NCBI RefSeq assembly: GCF_031458235.1
Contig: NZ_JAVDYB010000001.1
Location: forward strand, 992,001-1,056,000
DNA: 64,000 nt
Direction of reading: 5' to 3'
DNA from: Catenuloplanes atrovinosus
GTDB taxonomy: Bacteria; Actinomycetota; Actinomycetes; Mycobacteriales; Micromonosporaceae
Positions 52,732 to 62,225 of this stretch are shown one piece after another. How positions within the stretch are numbered: position 1 is the stretch's first letter; the number at the start of each line of letters is the position of its first letter. The notes below the pieces were generated by a model. It was not told where the DNA came from and did no database searches. It saw nothing but the letters and a program-made list of their open reading frames with translations. The position numbers and the translations under genes are program-made.

Positions 52732-55700
52732 GGGCACGGGGTTCGGACGGTGCGGACGAGGGCCAGGAGGGCGGCGGCCAGAAGCGCGGGCGCCGGTGGG
52801 GCATCGGCCGCTCCGGCACGCCCGAGAACACGGCGCCGGAGGAGGAGATCTCCGGTGAGGAGACCGGCTGGCTCGACGACCTTCGCACCGCGAAGCAGTC
52901 CAACGTCGATCTGAGCGACGGCGCGCCCGCGCTCCCCGCGGGCGCCGGCTTCCCCTCCGCGCCGGATCTGGCCCCGGACGACGACTTCGACGCTCCGGCG
53001 GGCCCCGGCGGCGCACCCGGCGCCGGCCCCGGCTTCCCGCCGGGCGGCCCGGCACCGCGCCCGAGGCCGGGCGTGGAGCCCGGTCCCATGCCTCAGGGCG
53101 GCCGCGGTCCGGACGGTGGTCCCGGCCCGGTCGTCCCCGGCGCAGCGGGCCCGGCCGGGCGGCGCCCGGACGGCGCTCCCGGTGGTCCTGGCGGCTTCGG
53201 CCCCGGCGGTCCGGTCGGTGCCAGCGCTCCGGTCGGTCCCGGTGGCCCGGGTGCGCCCGGTGGCCCGGGCGGGCGTCGTCCCGCCGGTCCCGACGGCGGT
53301 TTCGGTGGCGAGCCGACCAGCGGTGAGGTGCGCGGCGGCCGTGCCGCGGTCGGCATGGGCCCGCAGAACGGCCCCTTCGGCCCGGGTCGGCCGGCCGGCC
53401 CCCAGGGCGCGCCCTACGGCGCTCCCGACGCTCCCGACCAGGGCGGACGACGCGCGGGCGGCCCGGAGCAGGGCGTTCCGTTCGGCGGCGAGCCGACCAG
53501 CGGTGGCCGTCGCGGCGGTCCGGACGGCCCCTACGGCCCCGGCGAGCCGGGCGGCGGCCGTCGCGGCGCGGTCGAGCCGGGACGCGCGTACGCCGGGGAG
53601 CCCACGAGCGGTGAGATCCGCGCGGGTCGTCGTGCCGCGCCCGACGGTGCCTATGAGCCGACCAGCGGTGAGATCCGCGCGGGTCGTCGTGCCGCGCCCG
53701 ACGGTGCCTATGAGCCGACCAGCGGTGAGATCCGCGCGGGTCGTCGTGCCGCGCCCGACGGTGCCTATGAGCCGACCAGCGGTGACATTCGCGCGGGTCG
53801 TCGTGCCGCGCCCGACGGTGCCTATGAGCCGACCAGCGGTGACATTCGCGCGGGTCGTCGTGCCGCGCCCGACGGTGCCTATGAGCCGACCAGCGGCGAG
53901 ATCCGGGCCGGTCGTCGTGCCGCGCCGGAGGGTGCGGCCTACGAGCCGACCAGCGGGGAGATCCGGAGCGGGCGGCGGCGTGCGGCCGAGCCCGGTGCTC
54001 CGGAGCCGCGCGGCGGTGGGCCGTACCCGGCGCCGCGCCGCGGTGACGACCAGCCCGTTCCCGGTGACCGGCGCCCGGGACCGCCCGCGTCGCGGCACCC
54101 CGGGCCCGGCGAGAACGGGCCGCTGATCGACATGCGCTCCACCGCGGCCACGGACGAGGAGATGGGCGCCGGCAACCCGCAGTCGTGGGCGTTCACGCCA
54201 TCCCGGCAGAACCCCGAGGTCGGCCGGCGCGGTGGCCCGGGCGGCTCGCGGTCCCGGTTCGCCGGCCCGTCCGAGCAGTCCGGCGAACTGCCGGCGTCCG
54301 GCAACGCCCCGGCCCTGCCGCCGGGCGCGGTGGCGCCGGTGTCCGGCGGGCGTTCCGGCCCGGTCGGCAGCCGGCCCGACCACGGCGGCGGCGCGCACAG
54401 CGCGGGCGGCCCCGGCGGTCCCGGCGCGGTGCGCGACCGGTTCGGCGACGAGCGCGGCCCGGACGGCGGGCGCGGCTTCGCCGGCCCCGGCGGCCAGCGG
54501 CGTCCCGGCCCGGACGGTCCGCCCCCGGGCGTGACCGGCATCGACGGCCTCACGGGCGGTCGCCCCGGTCCGGATGGCGGACGCGGCGGGCGGCCGGGCT
54601 TCGACGGCCCCGCCGGCTTCGACGGTCCTCGCGGCGGTCGTCCCGGCGTCGATGGCCCGCAGGGCGCCCGCCCCGGTGCGGGCGGGCCGGGCGGCCGGGC
54701 CAGCGCACCCGTACCCCCGGTGATGCCCGGACGCCCCGGCGCGACGCCGCCGGCCTCGCTGCCCCCGTCGGCACCGTCGCTGCCGCCCGGCGTGGAGCCG
54801 GTGTCCGGCGCGCCGGGCAGCCCTGCCGGTCCTCGCGCGTACGGATCGGACGCGCCCACCGGCGCGGTCTCCGGCCGCGACCGCTTCCGGGCGCCGCAGC
54901 CCGCGGACGGCCCCGATCCGTCGGGCCCCGGCCGCGTGCCCGGCCAGCCCGTCGGCCCGGGCCGCGCGGGCGCGGCCGGCATGCCCGCAGCGCCGCGGCG
55001 GCCCGGCGATGACGAGCCGGGACGGCCCGGCGACGACGGCTACGGCCGGGGTCCGGGCAGCGGCGAGTACCGCCAGGTCGGCCGTCGCGGGCGGACCGGC
55101 ACCGGCGAGTTCGGCCAGGTCGGGATGCGCGGTGAGGGCTCACGTGACGGGGCGTACGGCCCCGGCGAGCCCGGCCGTCGTGGCGGCCGGACCGGCACGG
55201 GCGAGTTCGGCCAGGTCGGCATGCGCGGTGAGGGTGCGCGCGACGGCGGTTACGGCCGTGGCGGCCGGGCCGACAGCGGCGAGTTCGGCCAGGTGGGCAT
55301 GCGCGGGCAGGACGACGGCGGTCGCCGTGGCCCCGGTCGCGCCTCGGTGCCCGGCCCCGGCGACTCCGGCCCGGTCGCGTTCCGCGAGCCCGGTTTCGGC
55401 CCCGACGGCCCGCACGGTCCGGGCGGCGGCCCCGGTGGCCGCGACTTCGGTCCCGGCCGTGACGGCGGCCCCGGCGGCTACGGCCCCGGTCGTGACGGCG
55501 GTCCGGGCGGGTTCGGCCCCGGCCGTGACGGCGGCCCCGGCGGCTTCGGTCCTGGTCGCGACGGCGGCCCCGGCGGCTTCGGCCCCGGCCGGGACGGCGG
55601 TCGTGGCTACGGCCCCGGCCGTGACGGCGGCCGAGATTTCGGCCCCGACGACGGCCCAGGTGGCCGCCCAGGTCCCGACGGAGGCCCTGGCGGGCGTGAC

Positions 55701-56918
55701 GGCGGTCCCGGCGGCCCGGATTTTGGCCCGGGCCGCGAGAGCGGCCCGGCCGGCACCGGCGGTCGTGACCAGGCGTCCGCCCCGCGCGAATCAAGCCCCG
55801 ACGAGCCGGCCCTCCGCGGCCTAGCCCCGGGTGCCCCCGGCGGAAGTCCCCGGGAGATCGGTGCCGCCCGCGCCGCCGTGCGCCCACCGGCCACCGACGG
55901 CGCCGCACCCGGCCCGGCCGGCCCGCTCGGGGCTCCCGGCCCCGCCGGCGCTCCCGGCCAGGCCGCGGTCCCCGGGAAGGCGGCCGTGCCCGGCCAGGCC
56001 GCCGTGCCCGGCCAGGCCATCGTCCGGCGCGGCCCGCTGCCCGAGGAGGGCAGCCTGGACGCCGCCGCCCGTGCGGTGGCGCGCGGCCCCCGCACGCTCC
56101 CCGCCGAGATGGCCGCGCTGCCCGCGCGCGCCGCCGTGGCCGCGCTGCCCGCCGGCAACGGCGACGGCGGACCGCTGGACAGCGGCGCGCTGCGCCCCGC
56201 GGCCGGCCGGGACGGCGTACCCGCTGATGACGACGACGTCGCCGAGAAGAAGGCGCGCGAGCAGCGGCAACTGCGGCTCGGCGCGCTGGTGCTGGTGACC
56301 GTGCTGCTGCTCGGCGCGCTGCCGCTCTACTTCGGCATCCGCGCCGCGACCCGGGACCCGGTGTTCAACTCGCTGGACGACCTGGGCGTGCCCGCCTGGG
56401 CGGCGCAGAACACCGAGGACCAGATCAGCGGCTCCCGCTGGTGCTTCATCGAGTGCCGGCTGCGGGAGCGGACGGCCACGTCGGAGCGCGCGCCCGAGGA
56501 GACGACGCAGGTCTACCACACGGCGCTGGCCGGGTCCGGCTGGCAGCGGTGGGAGGTCGCGGGCTGCCCGGACCAGCCGGTGGACACCGGTGACTACTCC
56601 TGCTGGCGGCGCGACGAGCTGACGCTGGACCTGTACATCCGGCCGCCGACCTGCGCGAACGACCCGCTGGCGCAGCGTCCGTCGGTGGACCCCGAGGTCG
56701 CGGTGCCGGAGAGCACGGACGCGGCCGCACCGCCGGATCCGGCCGCGGCGGACTGCCCCGGCGCGGCGGTGTCGATCAAGGTGAACAACGCGATCGACGA
56801 CGGCCGTACGCAGCCGCAGCCGAGCGTGAATCCGGACCTGATCGGCGAGACGCCGGACGTGACGTTCGACCTGCCGACGGATCTGCCCACGGAGCTTCCG
56901 GCCCCGGAGGAGACGTAG
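52728..56918 (+). CDS. Giant Gly/Pro/Arg-rich repetitive membrane protein with an external C-terminal domain
   Basis: The 1396-residue protein starts at GTG 52728. After an acidic N-terminus (EEEISGEETGWLDDLRTAKQSN), about 1100 residues are disordered. They include six perfect or near-perfect 19-residue repeats EPTSGEIRAGRRAAPDGAY (about 291-404), a GEFGQVGMRG repeat group (about 790-870) and PGRDGGPGGFG repeats (about 909-970). One membrane helix (about 1184-1205, LGALVLVTVLLLGALPLYFGI) follows. An external domain of about 190 residues has several Cys (WCFIECR, GCPDQP, YSCWRRD, CANDP) and an acidic tail. The layout parallels the 890-residue protein at 34079. It lies upstream of a DUF948 gene and alaS. 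Function unknown. Confidence 0.82.
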   Translation: MRARGSDGADEGQEGGGQKRGRRWGIGRSGTPENTAPEEEISGEETGWLDDLRTAKQSNVDLSDGAPALPAGAGFPSAPDLAPDDDFDAPAGPGGAPGAGPGFPPGGPAPRPRPGVEPGPMPQGGRGPDGGPGPVVPGAAGPAGRRPDGAPGGPGGFGPGGPVGASAPVGPGGPGAPGGPGGRRPAGPDGGFGGEPTSGEVRGGRAAVGMGPQNGPFGPGRPAGPQGAPYGAPDAPDQGGRRAGGPEQGVPFGGEPTSGGRRGGPDGPYGPGEPGGGRRGAVEPGRAYAGEPTSGEIRAGRRAAPDGAYEPTSGEIRAGRRAAPDGAYEPTSGEIRAGRRAAPDGAYEPTSGDIRAGRRAAPDGAYEPTSGDIRAGRRAAPDGAYEPTSGEIRAGRRAAPEGAAYEPTSGEIRSGRRRAAEPGAPEPRGGGPYPAPRRGDDQPVPGDRRPGPPASRHPGPGENGPLIDMRSTAATDEEMGAGNPQSWAFTPSRQNPEVGRRGGPGGSRSRFAGPSEQSGELPASGNAPALPPGAVAPVSGGRSGPVGSRPDHGGGAHSAGGPGGPGAVRDRFGDERGPDGGRGFAGPGGQRRPGPDGPPPGVTGIDGLTGGRPGPDGGRGGRPGFDGPAGFDGPRGGRPGVDGPQGARPGAGGPGGRASAPVPPVMPGRPGATPPASLPPSAPSLPPGVEPVSGAPGSPAGPRAYGSDAPTGAVSGRDRFRAPQPADGPDPSGPGRVPGQPVGPGRAGAAGMPAAPRRPGDDEPGRPGDDGYGRGPGSGEYRQVGRRGRTGTGEFGQVGMRGEGSRDGAYGPGEPGRRGGRTGTGEFGQVGMRGEGARDGGYGRGGRADSGEFGQVGMRGQDDGGRRGPGRASVPGPGDSGPVAFREPGFGPDGPHGPGGGPGGRDFGPGRDGGPGGYGPGRDGGPGGFGPGRDGGPGGFGPGRDGGPGGFGPGRDGGRGYGPGRDGGRDFGPDDGPGGRPGPDGGPGGRDGGPGGPDFGPGRESGPAGTGGRDQASAPRESSPDEPALRGLAPGAPGGSPREIGAARAAVRPPATDGAAPGPAGPLGAPGPAGAPGQAAVPGKAAVPGQAAVPGQAIVRRGPLPEEGSLDAAARAVARGPRTLPAEMAALPARAAVAALPAGNGDGGPLDSGALRPAAGRDGVPADDDDVAEKKAREQRQLRLGALVLVTVLLLGALPLYFGIRAATRDPVFNSLDDLGVPAWAAQNTEDQISGSRWCFIECRLRERTATSERAPEETTQVYHTALAGSGWQRWEVAGCPDQPVDTGDYSCWRRDELTLDLYIRPPTCANDPLAQRPSVDPEVAVPESTDAAAPPDPAAADCPGAAVSIKVNNAIDDGRTQPQPSVNPDLIGETPDVTFDLPTDLPTELPAPEET
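53598..53939 (+). repeat. Coding tandem repeat: six 57-bp units
   Basis: Units begin at 53598, 53655, 53712, 53769, 53826 and 53883, each encoding EPTSGEIRAGRRAAPDGAY or one substitution (GDIRAG in units 4 and 5). A diverged seventh unit follows at 53943. Near-identity at the DNA level indicates recent expansion. Confidence 0.93.
55452..55645 (+). repeat. Coding tandem repeat: 33-bp units (PGRDGGPGGFG)
   Basis: Four 33-bp units (from 55452, 55485, 55518 and 55551) are followed by two shorter variants (PGRDGGRGYG, PGRDGGRDFG). They make a Gly/Arg/Asp-rich segment of the giant membrane protein. Confidence 0.85.
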
Positions 56919-57026
56919 CCGCGCGGCGGCGTGTCACTGAGGGTAGGGTTCGCACGTTGGCGCAGAGTGGACGGTGTCACCTGCCCGAATACCGAAGTGC
57001 CCGGATACCTGTGGAGGGGAAGACGC

Positions 57027-57479
57027 GTGGACGGTGGAGAGATCGCGGCACTGATCGGAGCCGGGGCGTTCGCCATGCTCGTACTGGTGCTGGCCGTGCC
57101 GATCCTGCGGCTGCGGCACACGATCGACGCGGCGACCCGGGCGATCAACGACCTGAACGACCGCACGGAGCCGATGCTGCGCAACGTGAACCTCACCATC
57201 GAGGGTGTGAACACCACGCTGGACCAGGTGCACACGTCGCTGGACGGGGTGAACGTCCAGCTGGCGAAGGTGGACACGATCACCGGGCACGTGCAGAACG
57301 TCAGCGCCAACGTGGCGAACCTGACCACCGTGGTCTCGGCCGCGGCCGCGAACCCGCTGGTGAAGGTGGCGGCGTTCGGCTACGGCGTGCGCAAGGCCGC
57401 CGCCGCCCGGCGTGGCGCCGAGGAGGAGCGCGAGGTCAAGGCGGAGCTCAAGGCGCGCCGCCGGGCCGGTCGTCGCTAA
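57027..57479 (+). CDS. DUF948-domain membrane protein
   Basis: The 150-residue protein starts at GTG 57027 after GGAGGGG. One N-terminal membrane helix (about 5-28) is followed by a long coiled coil (TIDAATRAINDLNDRTEPMLRNVNLTIEGVNTTLDQVHTSLDGVN) with the seven-residue periodicity of DUF948. The tail is basic (KAELKARRRAGRR). DUF948 proteins have no known activity. Its place before alaS is conserved among Micromonosporaceae and Streptomyces relatives (family knowledge). Confidence 0.88.
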   Translation: MDGGEIAALIGAGAFAMLVLVLAVPILRLRHTIDAATRAINDLNDRTEPMLRNVNLTIEGVNTTLDQVHTSLDGVNVQLAKVDTITGHVQNVSANVANLTTVVSAAAANPLVKVAAFGYGVRKAAAARRGAEEEREVKAELKARRRAGRR

Positions 57480-57506
57480 CGGAAACCGGCACGGAAGGAT
57501 GTGCTC

Positions 57507-57806
57507 ATGAAGCGTCTGCTCTGGCTAGGACTCGGCATCGGCGTCGGTGTCCTCGTGGTCCGTCAGGTCACGAAGATGGCGCATGCGTACACGCCGCAGG
57601 GCATCGCGGAGTCGGCCCAGGAAACCGCTGGCGGGCTGGTCGAGTCCGTACGTAGCTTCGTGGAAGACGTCCGCATCGCGATGGCCGAGCGTGAGCAGGA
57701 GATTCACGCCGCCTTCGCCGAGGGCGTGCTGTACGAGGACCAGTTCGCCGAGGAGCGGGGCTACCCGCTGGACGGCATCGACATCGAGGAAGGCCCCCGA
57801 CGATGA
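57507..57806 (+). CDS. Small membrane protein upstream of alaS (DUF6167-like)
   Basis: The 99-residue protein starts at ATG 57507 (GGAAGGA ahead; a GTG at 57501 is also possible). An N-terminal helix ([20 protein letters not shown]) precedes an amphipathic region ([42 protein letters not shown]) and an acidic end. It resembles DUF6167/YtxH-like proteins of unknown role. Its stop overlaps the alaS start (ATGA). Confidence 0.82.
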   Translation: MKRLLWLGLGIGVGVLVVRQVTKMAHAYTPQGIAESAQETAGGLVESVRSFVEDVRIAMAEREQEIHAAFAEGVLYEDQFAEERGYPLDGIDIEEGPRR

Positions 57807-60487
57807 AGACCGCGGAGATCAAGCGACGGTACCTGGCGCACTTCGAGGCCAACGGCCACGCCGTGGTGCCGTCCGCTCCGCTGCCGGCCATTGACGACCC
57901 GAACCTGTTGTTCGTCAACGCCGGCATGGTGCAGTTCGTGCCGTACTTCCTGGGTCAGCGCAAGCAGCCGTGGCCGCGGGCCGTGTCGGTGCAGAAGTGC
58001 ATCCGTACGCCGGACATCGACGAGGTCGGCAAGACCTCGCGGCACGGCACGTTCTTCCAGATGAACGGCAACTTCTCGTTCGGGGACTACTTCAAGGCGG
58101 GCGCGATCCCGCTGGCGTGGGATCTGGTCACCAAGCCGGTCTCCGAGGGCGGCTTCGGCCTGGACCCGGAGCGGATCTGGGCGACGGTCTACCTCGACGA
58201 CGACGAGGCGATCGAGATCTGGAAGCAGACCGGCATGCCGGCCGAGCGGATCGTGCGCCGCGGCAAGAAGGACAACTTCTGGTCGATGGGCATCCCCGGC
58301 CCGGCCGGCCCGTGCTCCGAGCTCTACTACGACCGCGGCCCGGAGTACGGCCCGGACGGCGGCCCGGAGGCGGACGAGGACCGCTACCTCGAGTTCTGGA
58401 ATCTCGTCTTCATGCAGTACGAGATCACGAACGTGCGGTCCAAGGAGGAGTTCGACATCGTCGGCGAGCTGCCGGCGAAGAACATCGACACCGGCATGGG
58501 CCTGGAGCGGATGGCCGCCCTGCTGCAGGGCGTCGACAACATGTACGAGATCGACGAGATCCGCCCGGTGCTGGACAGGGCCGCGGCGCTGACCGGCAAG
58601 ACGTACGGCGCGAAGTCCGGCCACGCCGCGTCCGAGTCGCACCCGGACGACGTGCGCCTGCGCGTGATCGCGGACCACGTCCGTACCTCGCTGATGCTGA
58701 TCGGCGACGGCGTCACGCCGTCGAACGAGGGCCGCGGCTACGTGCTGCGCCGCATCATGCGCCGGGCGATCCGGGCGGTGCGGCTGCTCGGCTGGCAGGA
58801 CAAGGCGCTGCCGGAGCTGCTGCCGGTCGCGCGCGACTGCATGGCCCCGTCGTACCCCGAGGTGGCGGAGGAGTTCGACCGCATCTCGTCGTACGCGTAC
58901 GCGGAGGAGGACGCGTTCCTCGCCACGCTGCGCGCCGGCACCACGATCCTGGACACCGCGATCGCGGACACGAAGAAGGCCGGCGGGGCGAAGCTCTCCG
59001 GCGACAAGGCGTTCCAGCTGCACGACACGTACGGCTTCCCGATCGACCTGACCCTGGAGATCGCGGCCGAGCAGGGCCTGTCCGTCGACGACGAGGGCTT
59101 CCGCCGGCTGATGACGGAGCAGCGCACCCGGGCCAAGGAGGACGCGCGGGCGCGCAAGACCGGGCACACGGACGTGTCCGCGTACCGGAGCGTGCTGGAG
59201 GACGGCGGCGCGGTCGAGTTCACCGGCTACGCCGAGACCTCGCGCGAGTCGCGCGTGCGCGCGCTGCTGGACGGCAGCGGCGGCCGGCTGCAATCCGCCG
59301 GTGAGGGCGAGACGGTCGAGCTGGTGCTGGACACCACGCCGTTCTACGCCGAGGGCGGCGGCCAGCAGCCGGACAACGGCCTCATCACGGTCGGCGGCGG
59401 CCAGGTGGAGGTCTACGACGTCCAGCAGCCGGTGCCCGGCCTGATCGTGCACAAGGCGCGCGTGGTCCGCGGCGAGGTCCGGCCCGGCGAGTCCGGCTTC
59501 GCCGAGATCGACACGAACCGGCGGCGCGCGATCTCCCGCTCGCACACCGCCACGCACCTGGTGCACCAGACCATCCGGAACTTCCTCGGCGAGGCGGCGA
59601 CCCAGGCGGGCTCGCTGAACGCGCCGGGCCGGCTGCGGTTCGACTTCAACACGCCGCAGGCGGTCCCGCCGGCCGTGCTGCACGACGTGGAGCAGCAGGT
59701 GAACGAGGTGCTGCTGGCCGACCACGAGGTGCACGCGTTCATCACCTCGCAGGAGGAGGCGCGGCGGCTCGGCGCGATGGCGCTGTTCGGGGAGAAGTAC
59801 GGCGACGAGGTCCGGGTCGTCGAGGTCGGCGACTACGCGCGCGAGCTGTGCGGTGGCACCCACGTGGCCCGTTCCGGCCAGCTCGGCCTGGTGAAGATCC
59901 TGTCCGAGTCGTCGATCGGCTCCGGCGTGCGCCGCGTCGAGGCGCTGGTCGGCATCGACGCGTTCGGCTTCCTGGCCAAGGAGCACCTGCTGGTGTCCCG
60001 CCTGGCGGATCTGTTCCGCATTCCGGCGGACCAGGTGGGGGAGCGCGTCGAGCAGACCGTCACGGCGCTGCGGGACGCGGAGAAGGAGCTGGAGAAGCTG
60101 CGCGCCCAGATGGTGCTCGGCGGCGCCGGCGCGATCGCGGACGCGGCCCGGGACATCAACGGCATCGCGTACGTGGGGGCGGAGGCGCCGGAGGGCGCGG
60201 CCGGTAACGACGTGCGCACGCTGGCGATGGAGATCCGCGGGAAGATCGACCAGAAGCGCGCCGCGGTGGTGGCGGTGGCCGCGAAGTCCAACGGCAAGGC
60301 GTCACTCATCGTAGCGACCAACGCGGCAGCCCGCGATCGTGGCGTCTCCGCGGCGGATCTGGTGAAGGGTGCGCTCGGCGGTCGCGGCGGCGGTAACGCC
60401 GAGCTGGCGCAGGGCGGCGGCGTGCCCGCATCGGAGACCGTTAAGCTTCTGGGCGCGATCGAGAGGGCGATTTCCGACGCGGGCTGA
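57803..60487 (+). CDS. alaS: Alanyl-tRNA synthetase
   Basis: The 894-residue AlaRS is complete: the aminoacylation domain from residue 1 ([43 protein letters not shown]), the editing domain with HxxxH ([13 protein letters not shown]) and [10 protein letters not shown] zinc/editing motifs, and a C-terminal C-Ala domain ([30 protein letters not shown]). It charges tRNA-Ala and deacylates mischarged Ser/Gly. It is coupled to the gene before it, and its stop overlaps an ATG of the next frame. Confidence 0.97.
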   Translation: MKTAEIKRRYLAHFEANGHAVVPSAPLPAIDDPNLLFVNAGMVQFVPYFLGQRKQPWPRAVSVQKCIRTPDIDEVGKTSRHGTFFQMNGNFSFGDYFKAGAIPLAWDLVTKPVSEGGFGLDPERIWATVYLDDDEAIEIWKQTGMPAERIVRRGKKDNFWSMGIPGPAGPCSELYYDRGPEYGPDGGPEADEDRYLEFWNLVFMQYEITNVRSKEEFDIVGELPAKNIDTGMGLERMAALLQGVDNMYEIDEIRPVLDRAAALTGKTYGAKSGHAASESHPDDVRLRVIADHVRTSLMLIGDGVTPSNEGRGYVLRRIMRRAIRAVRLLGWQDKALPELLPVARDCMAPSYPEVAEEFDRISSYAYAEEDAFLATLRAGTTILDTAIADTKKAGGAKLSGDKAFQLHDTYGFPIDLTLEIAAEQGLSVDDEGFRRLMTEQRTRAKEDARARKTGHTDVSAYRSVLEDGGAVEFTGYAETSRESRVRALLDGSGGRLQSAGEGETVELVLDTTPFYAEGGGQQPDNGLITVGGGQVEVYDVQQPVPGLIVHKARVVRGEVRPGESGFAEIDTNRRRAISRSHTATHLVHQTIRNFLGEAATQAGSLNAPGRLRFDFNTPQAVPPAVLHDVEQQVNEVLLADHEVHAFITSQEEARRLGAMALFGEKYGDEVRVVEVGDYARELCGGTHVARSGQLGLVKILSESSIGSGVRRVEALVGIDAFGFLAKEHLLVSRLADLFRIPADQVGERVEQTVTALRDAEKELEKLRAQMVLGGAGAIADAARDINGIAYVGAEAPEGAAGNDVRTLAMEIRGKIDQKRAAVVAVAAKSNGKASLIVATNAAARDRGVSAADLVKGALGGRGGGNAELAQGGGVPASETVKLLGAIERAISDAG

Positions 60488-60576
60488 TGGCGCCATTGCC
60501 CGATCGGCCATTACTCTTCGCATCGTGGCCCGATCGACGGCAGGAGGCGCGTGTTACAGCTTGGCAGGGTGATCGT

Positions 60577-61032
60577 GTGACGTTCACTCGCGGAGTTCGC
60601 CTGGGCGTGGACGTGGGAGCGGTGCGGGTCGGGGTCGCGGTGTGCGACCCCGACGGCATCCTCGCGAGCCCGGTGGCTACCGTTCCTCGTGACCAGAAAG
60701 CGGCCGATGATGCGGTTCCGGGCGATATGGCGGAAGTTTCACGCCTTGCCAGGGAGCATGACGCGGTCGCGGTCGTCGTGGGTCTCCCCGTCGCCCTCAA
60801 CGGGCGGGAGGGACCAGCGGCGACCCTGGTCCGCACCTATGCCGAACGACTGGAACGGGTGATCACCCCCGTACCGGTCGTTCTGACGGACGAGCGGATG
60901 TCGACGGTGGTGGCTACCCGTAGGCTGTCCGAGCGTGGCGTTCGGGGGCGGCGTCAGCGCGCGGTGGTCGATCAAGCGGCCGCCGTCGAGATCCTGCAAG
61001 GCTGGCTGGACGCGCAGCGGAGGCGCAACTGA
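60577..61032 (+). CDS. ruvX: Putative pre-16S rRNA nuclease / Holliday junction resolvase-like YqgF (RuvX)
   Basis: The 151-residue RNase H-fold protein has LGVDVGAVRVGVAVCDPDG (first catalytic Asp), VVVGLPVALNGREGPAA, and LTDERMSTVVATRRL. YqgF trims pre-16S rRNA in E. coli. The frame is open back to an ATG overlapping the alaS stop (60487, 181 residues). GTG 60577 gives the usual family length and begins at the conserved part, so it is preferred, though neither has a strong ribosome site. Confidence 0.9.
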   Translation: MTFTRGVRLGVDVGAVRVGVAVCDPDGILASPVATVPRDQKAADDAVPGDMAEVSRLAREHDAVAVVVGLPVALNGREGPAATLVRTYAERLERVITPVPVVLTDERMSTVVATRRLSERGVRGRRQRAVVDQAAAVEILQGWLDAQRRRN

Positions 61033-62225
61033 TGCTGGACGACTTGGAAGCTGCGTTCGACGAGCAGCAGCAGCCCCAGAAGGGGCGGCCGCTGCATCGG
61101 CGCAAGAAGAAGCGCGGTGGCGGCGGCAAGTCTGCCATCGCCCTGGTCCTGGTGGTGCTGATCTTCGGCGGTCTCGCCGGAGCCGGGTACTACGGATTCG
61201 ACCGGGTGCGGAACTACCTGACCACGCCCGATTACCCCGGTCCCGGTGAGGGCGAGGTGACGATCGAGGTCAAGACCGGCGACACCGCCACCGCGATCGC
61301 GAACACGCTTTACAACGCGGACGTGGTGAAGTCGGCCAAGGCCTTCATCGAGGCGGCCGACGCCAACCCGGACAGCAAGAACATCCAGGTCGGATTCTAC
61401 AAGCTCAAGAAGCAGATGAAGGCGTCCGACGCGGTGCTGGCGCTGCTCGACCTGAAGAACCGGGTCTCCACCAAGGTGACCATCCCGGAGGGTTCGACCT
61501 CGTTCGAGATCTTCCAACTCCTCTCCGACGCGAGTGACATCCCGGTCGAGGAGTTCAAGGAGGCGGCGAAGGACCCGGAGGCGCTGGGGGTGCCGGACTT
61601 CTGGTTCACCCGCAGCGACGAGAAGAAGGTCACCAAGTCGATCGAGGGCTTCCTCTTCCCGGAGACCTACAACTTCGACCCCGGCCTGACCGCGGAGGAA
61701 ATGCTCAAGGAGATGGTCCAGCACTTCCTGGCCGCCACCACCGCGATCGACTTCGTGAAGAAGGCCGAGGCCCGCCAGATCACGCCGTACGACGTACTGA
61801 TGATCGCCTCGCTCTCCGAGGCCGAGTCCGGCGTCACGGCCGACCTGCCCAAGGTCTCCCGCGTCATCTACAACACGCTGTTCGAGCCGAGCGCGGAGAT
61901 CGGTTTCAAGCCGGTCCTGCGGCTGGACGTGACCATCAACTACGGTCACCAGCTCGAGGGCCGCGACGCCAAGTCGTCGAAGAACATCACCGCGGAGGAG
62001 TTGGCCGACGGCTCCAACCCGTGGAACTCGCACCTCAACGAGGGGCTCCCGCCGACCGCGATCAACAACCCGGGCAAGGCCGCGCTCGAGGGCGCGGTGA
62101 CGCCGGCGGACGGCAAGTGGTACTTCTTCGTCGCCATCGACAAGGACGGCAACTCGGCGTTCGCCGAGACCTACGCCGAGCAGCAGGTGAACGAGCAGAA
62201 GGCCCGGGAGGCCGGGGTTCTGTGA
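61032..62225 (+). CDS. mltG: Endolytic murein transglycosylase MltG (YceG)
   Basis: The 397-residue protein has a cytoplasmic basic N-terminus (RRKKKRGGGGK), one membrane helix (about 35-55), a LysM-like subdomain and the YceG catalytic domain. This includes EGFLFPETYNF, the catalytic Glu region ASLSEAESG (about 263-265) and NPWNSHLNEGLPPTAINNPGKAAL. It cleaves nascent glycan strands and sets their length at the membrane. Its ATG overlaps the ruvX stop. The alaS-ruvX-mltG-aroE order is the same as in M. tuberculosis. Confidence 0.95.
   Translation: MLDDLEAAFDEQQQPQKGRPLHRRKKKRGGGGKSAIALVLVVLIFGGLAGAGYYGFDRVRNYLTTPDYPGPGEGEVTIEVKTGDTATAIANTLYNADVVKSAKAFIEAADANPDSKNIQVGFYKLKKQMKASDAVLALLDLKNRVSTKVTIPEGSTSFEIFQLLSDASDIPVEEFKEAAKDPEALGVPDFWFTRSDEKKVTKSIEGFLFPETYNFDPGLTAEEMLKEMVQHFLAATTAIDFVKKAEARQITPYDVLMIASLSEAESGVTADLPKVSRVIYNTLFEPSAEIGFKPVLRLDVTINYGHQLEGRDAKSSKNITAEELADGSNPWNSHLNEGLPPTAINNPGKAALEGAVTPADGKWYFFVAIDKDGNSAFAETYAEQQVNEQKAREAGVL

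Noticed and set aside
52074-54398. 774-codon minus-strand frame with repeats such as TAGRLIGTVGRGTTTRADL
   Set aside because: The repeats are the reverse reading of the 57-bp coding repeat on the plus strand. The frame also crosses rarA antisense.
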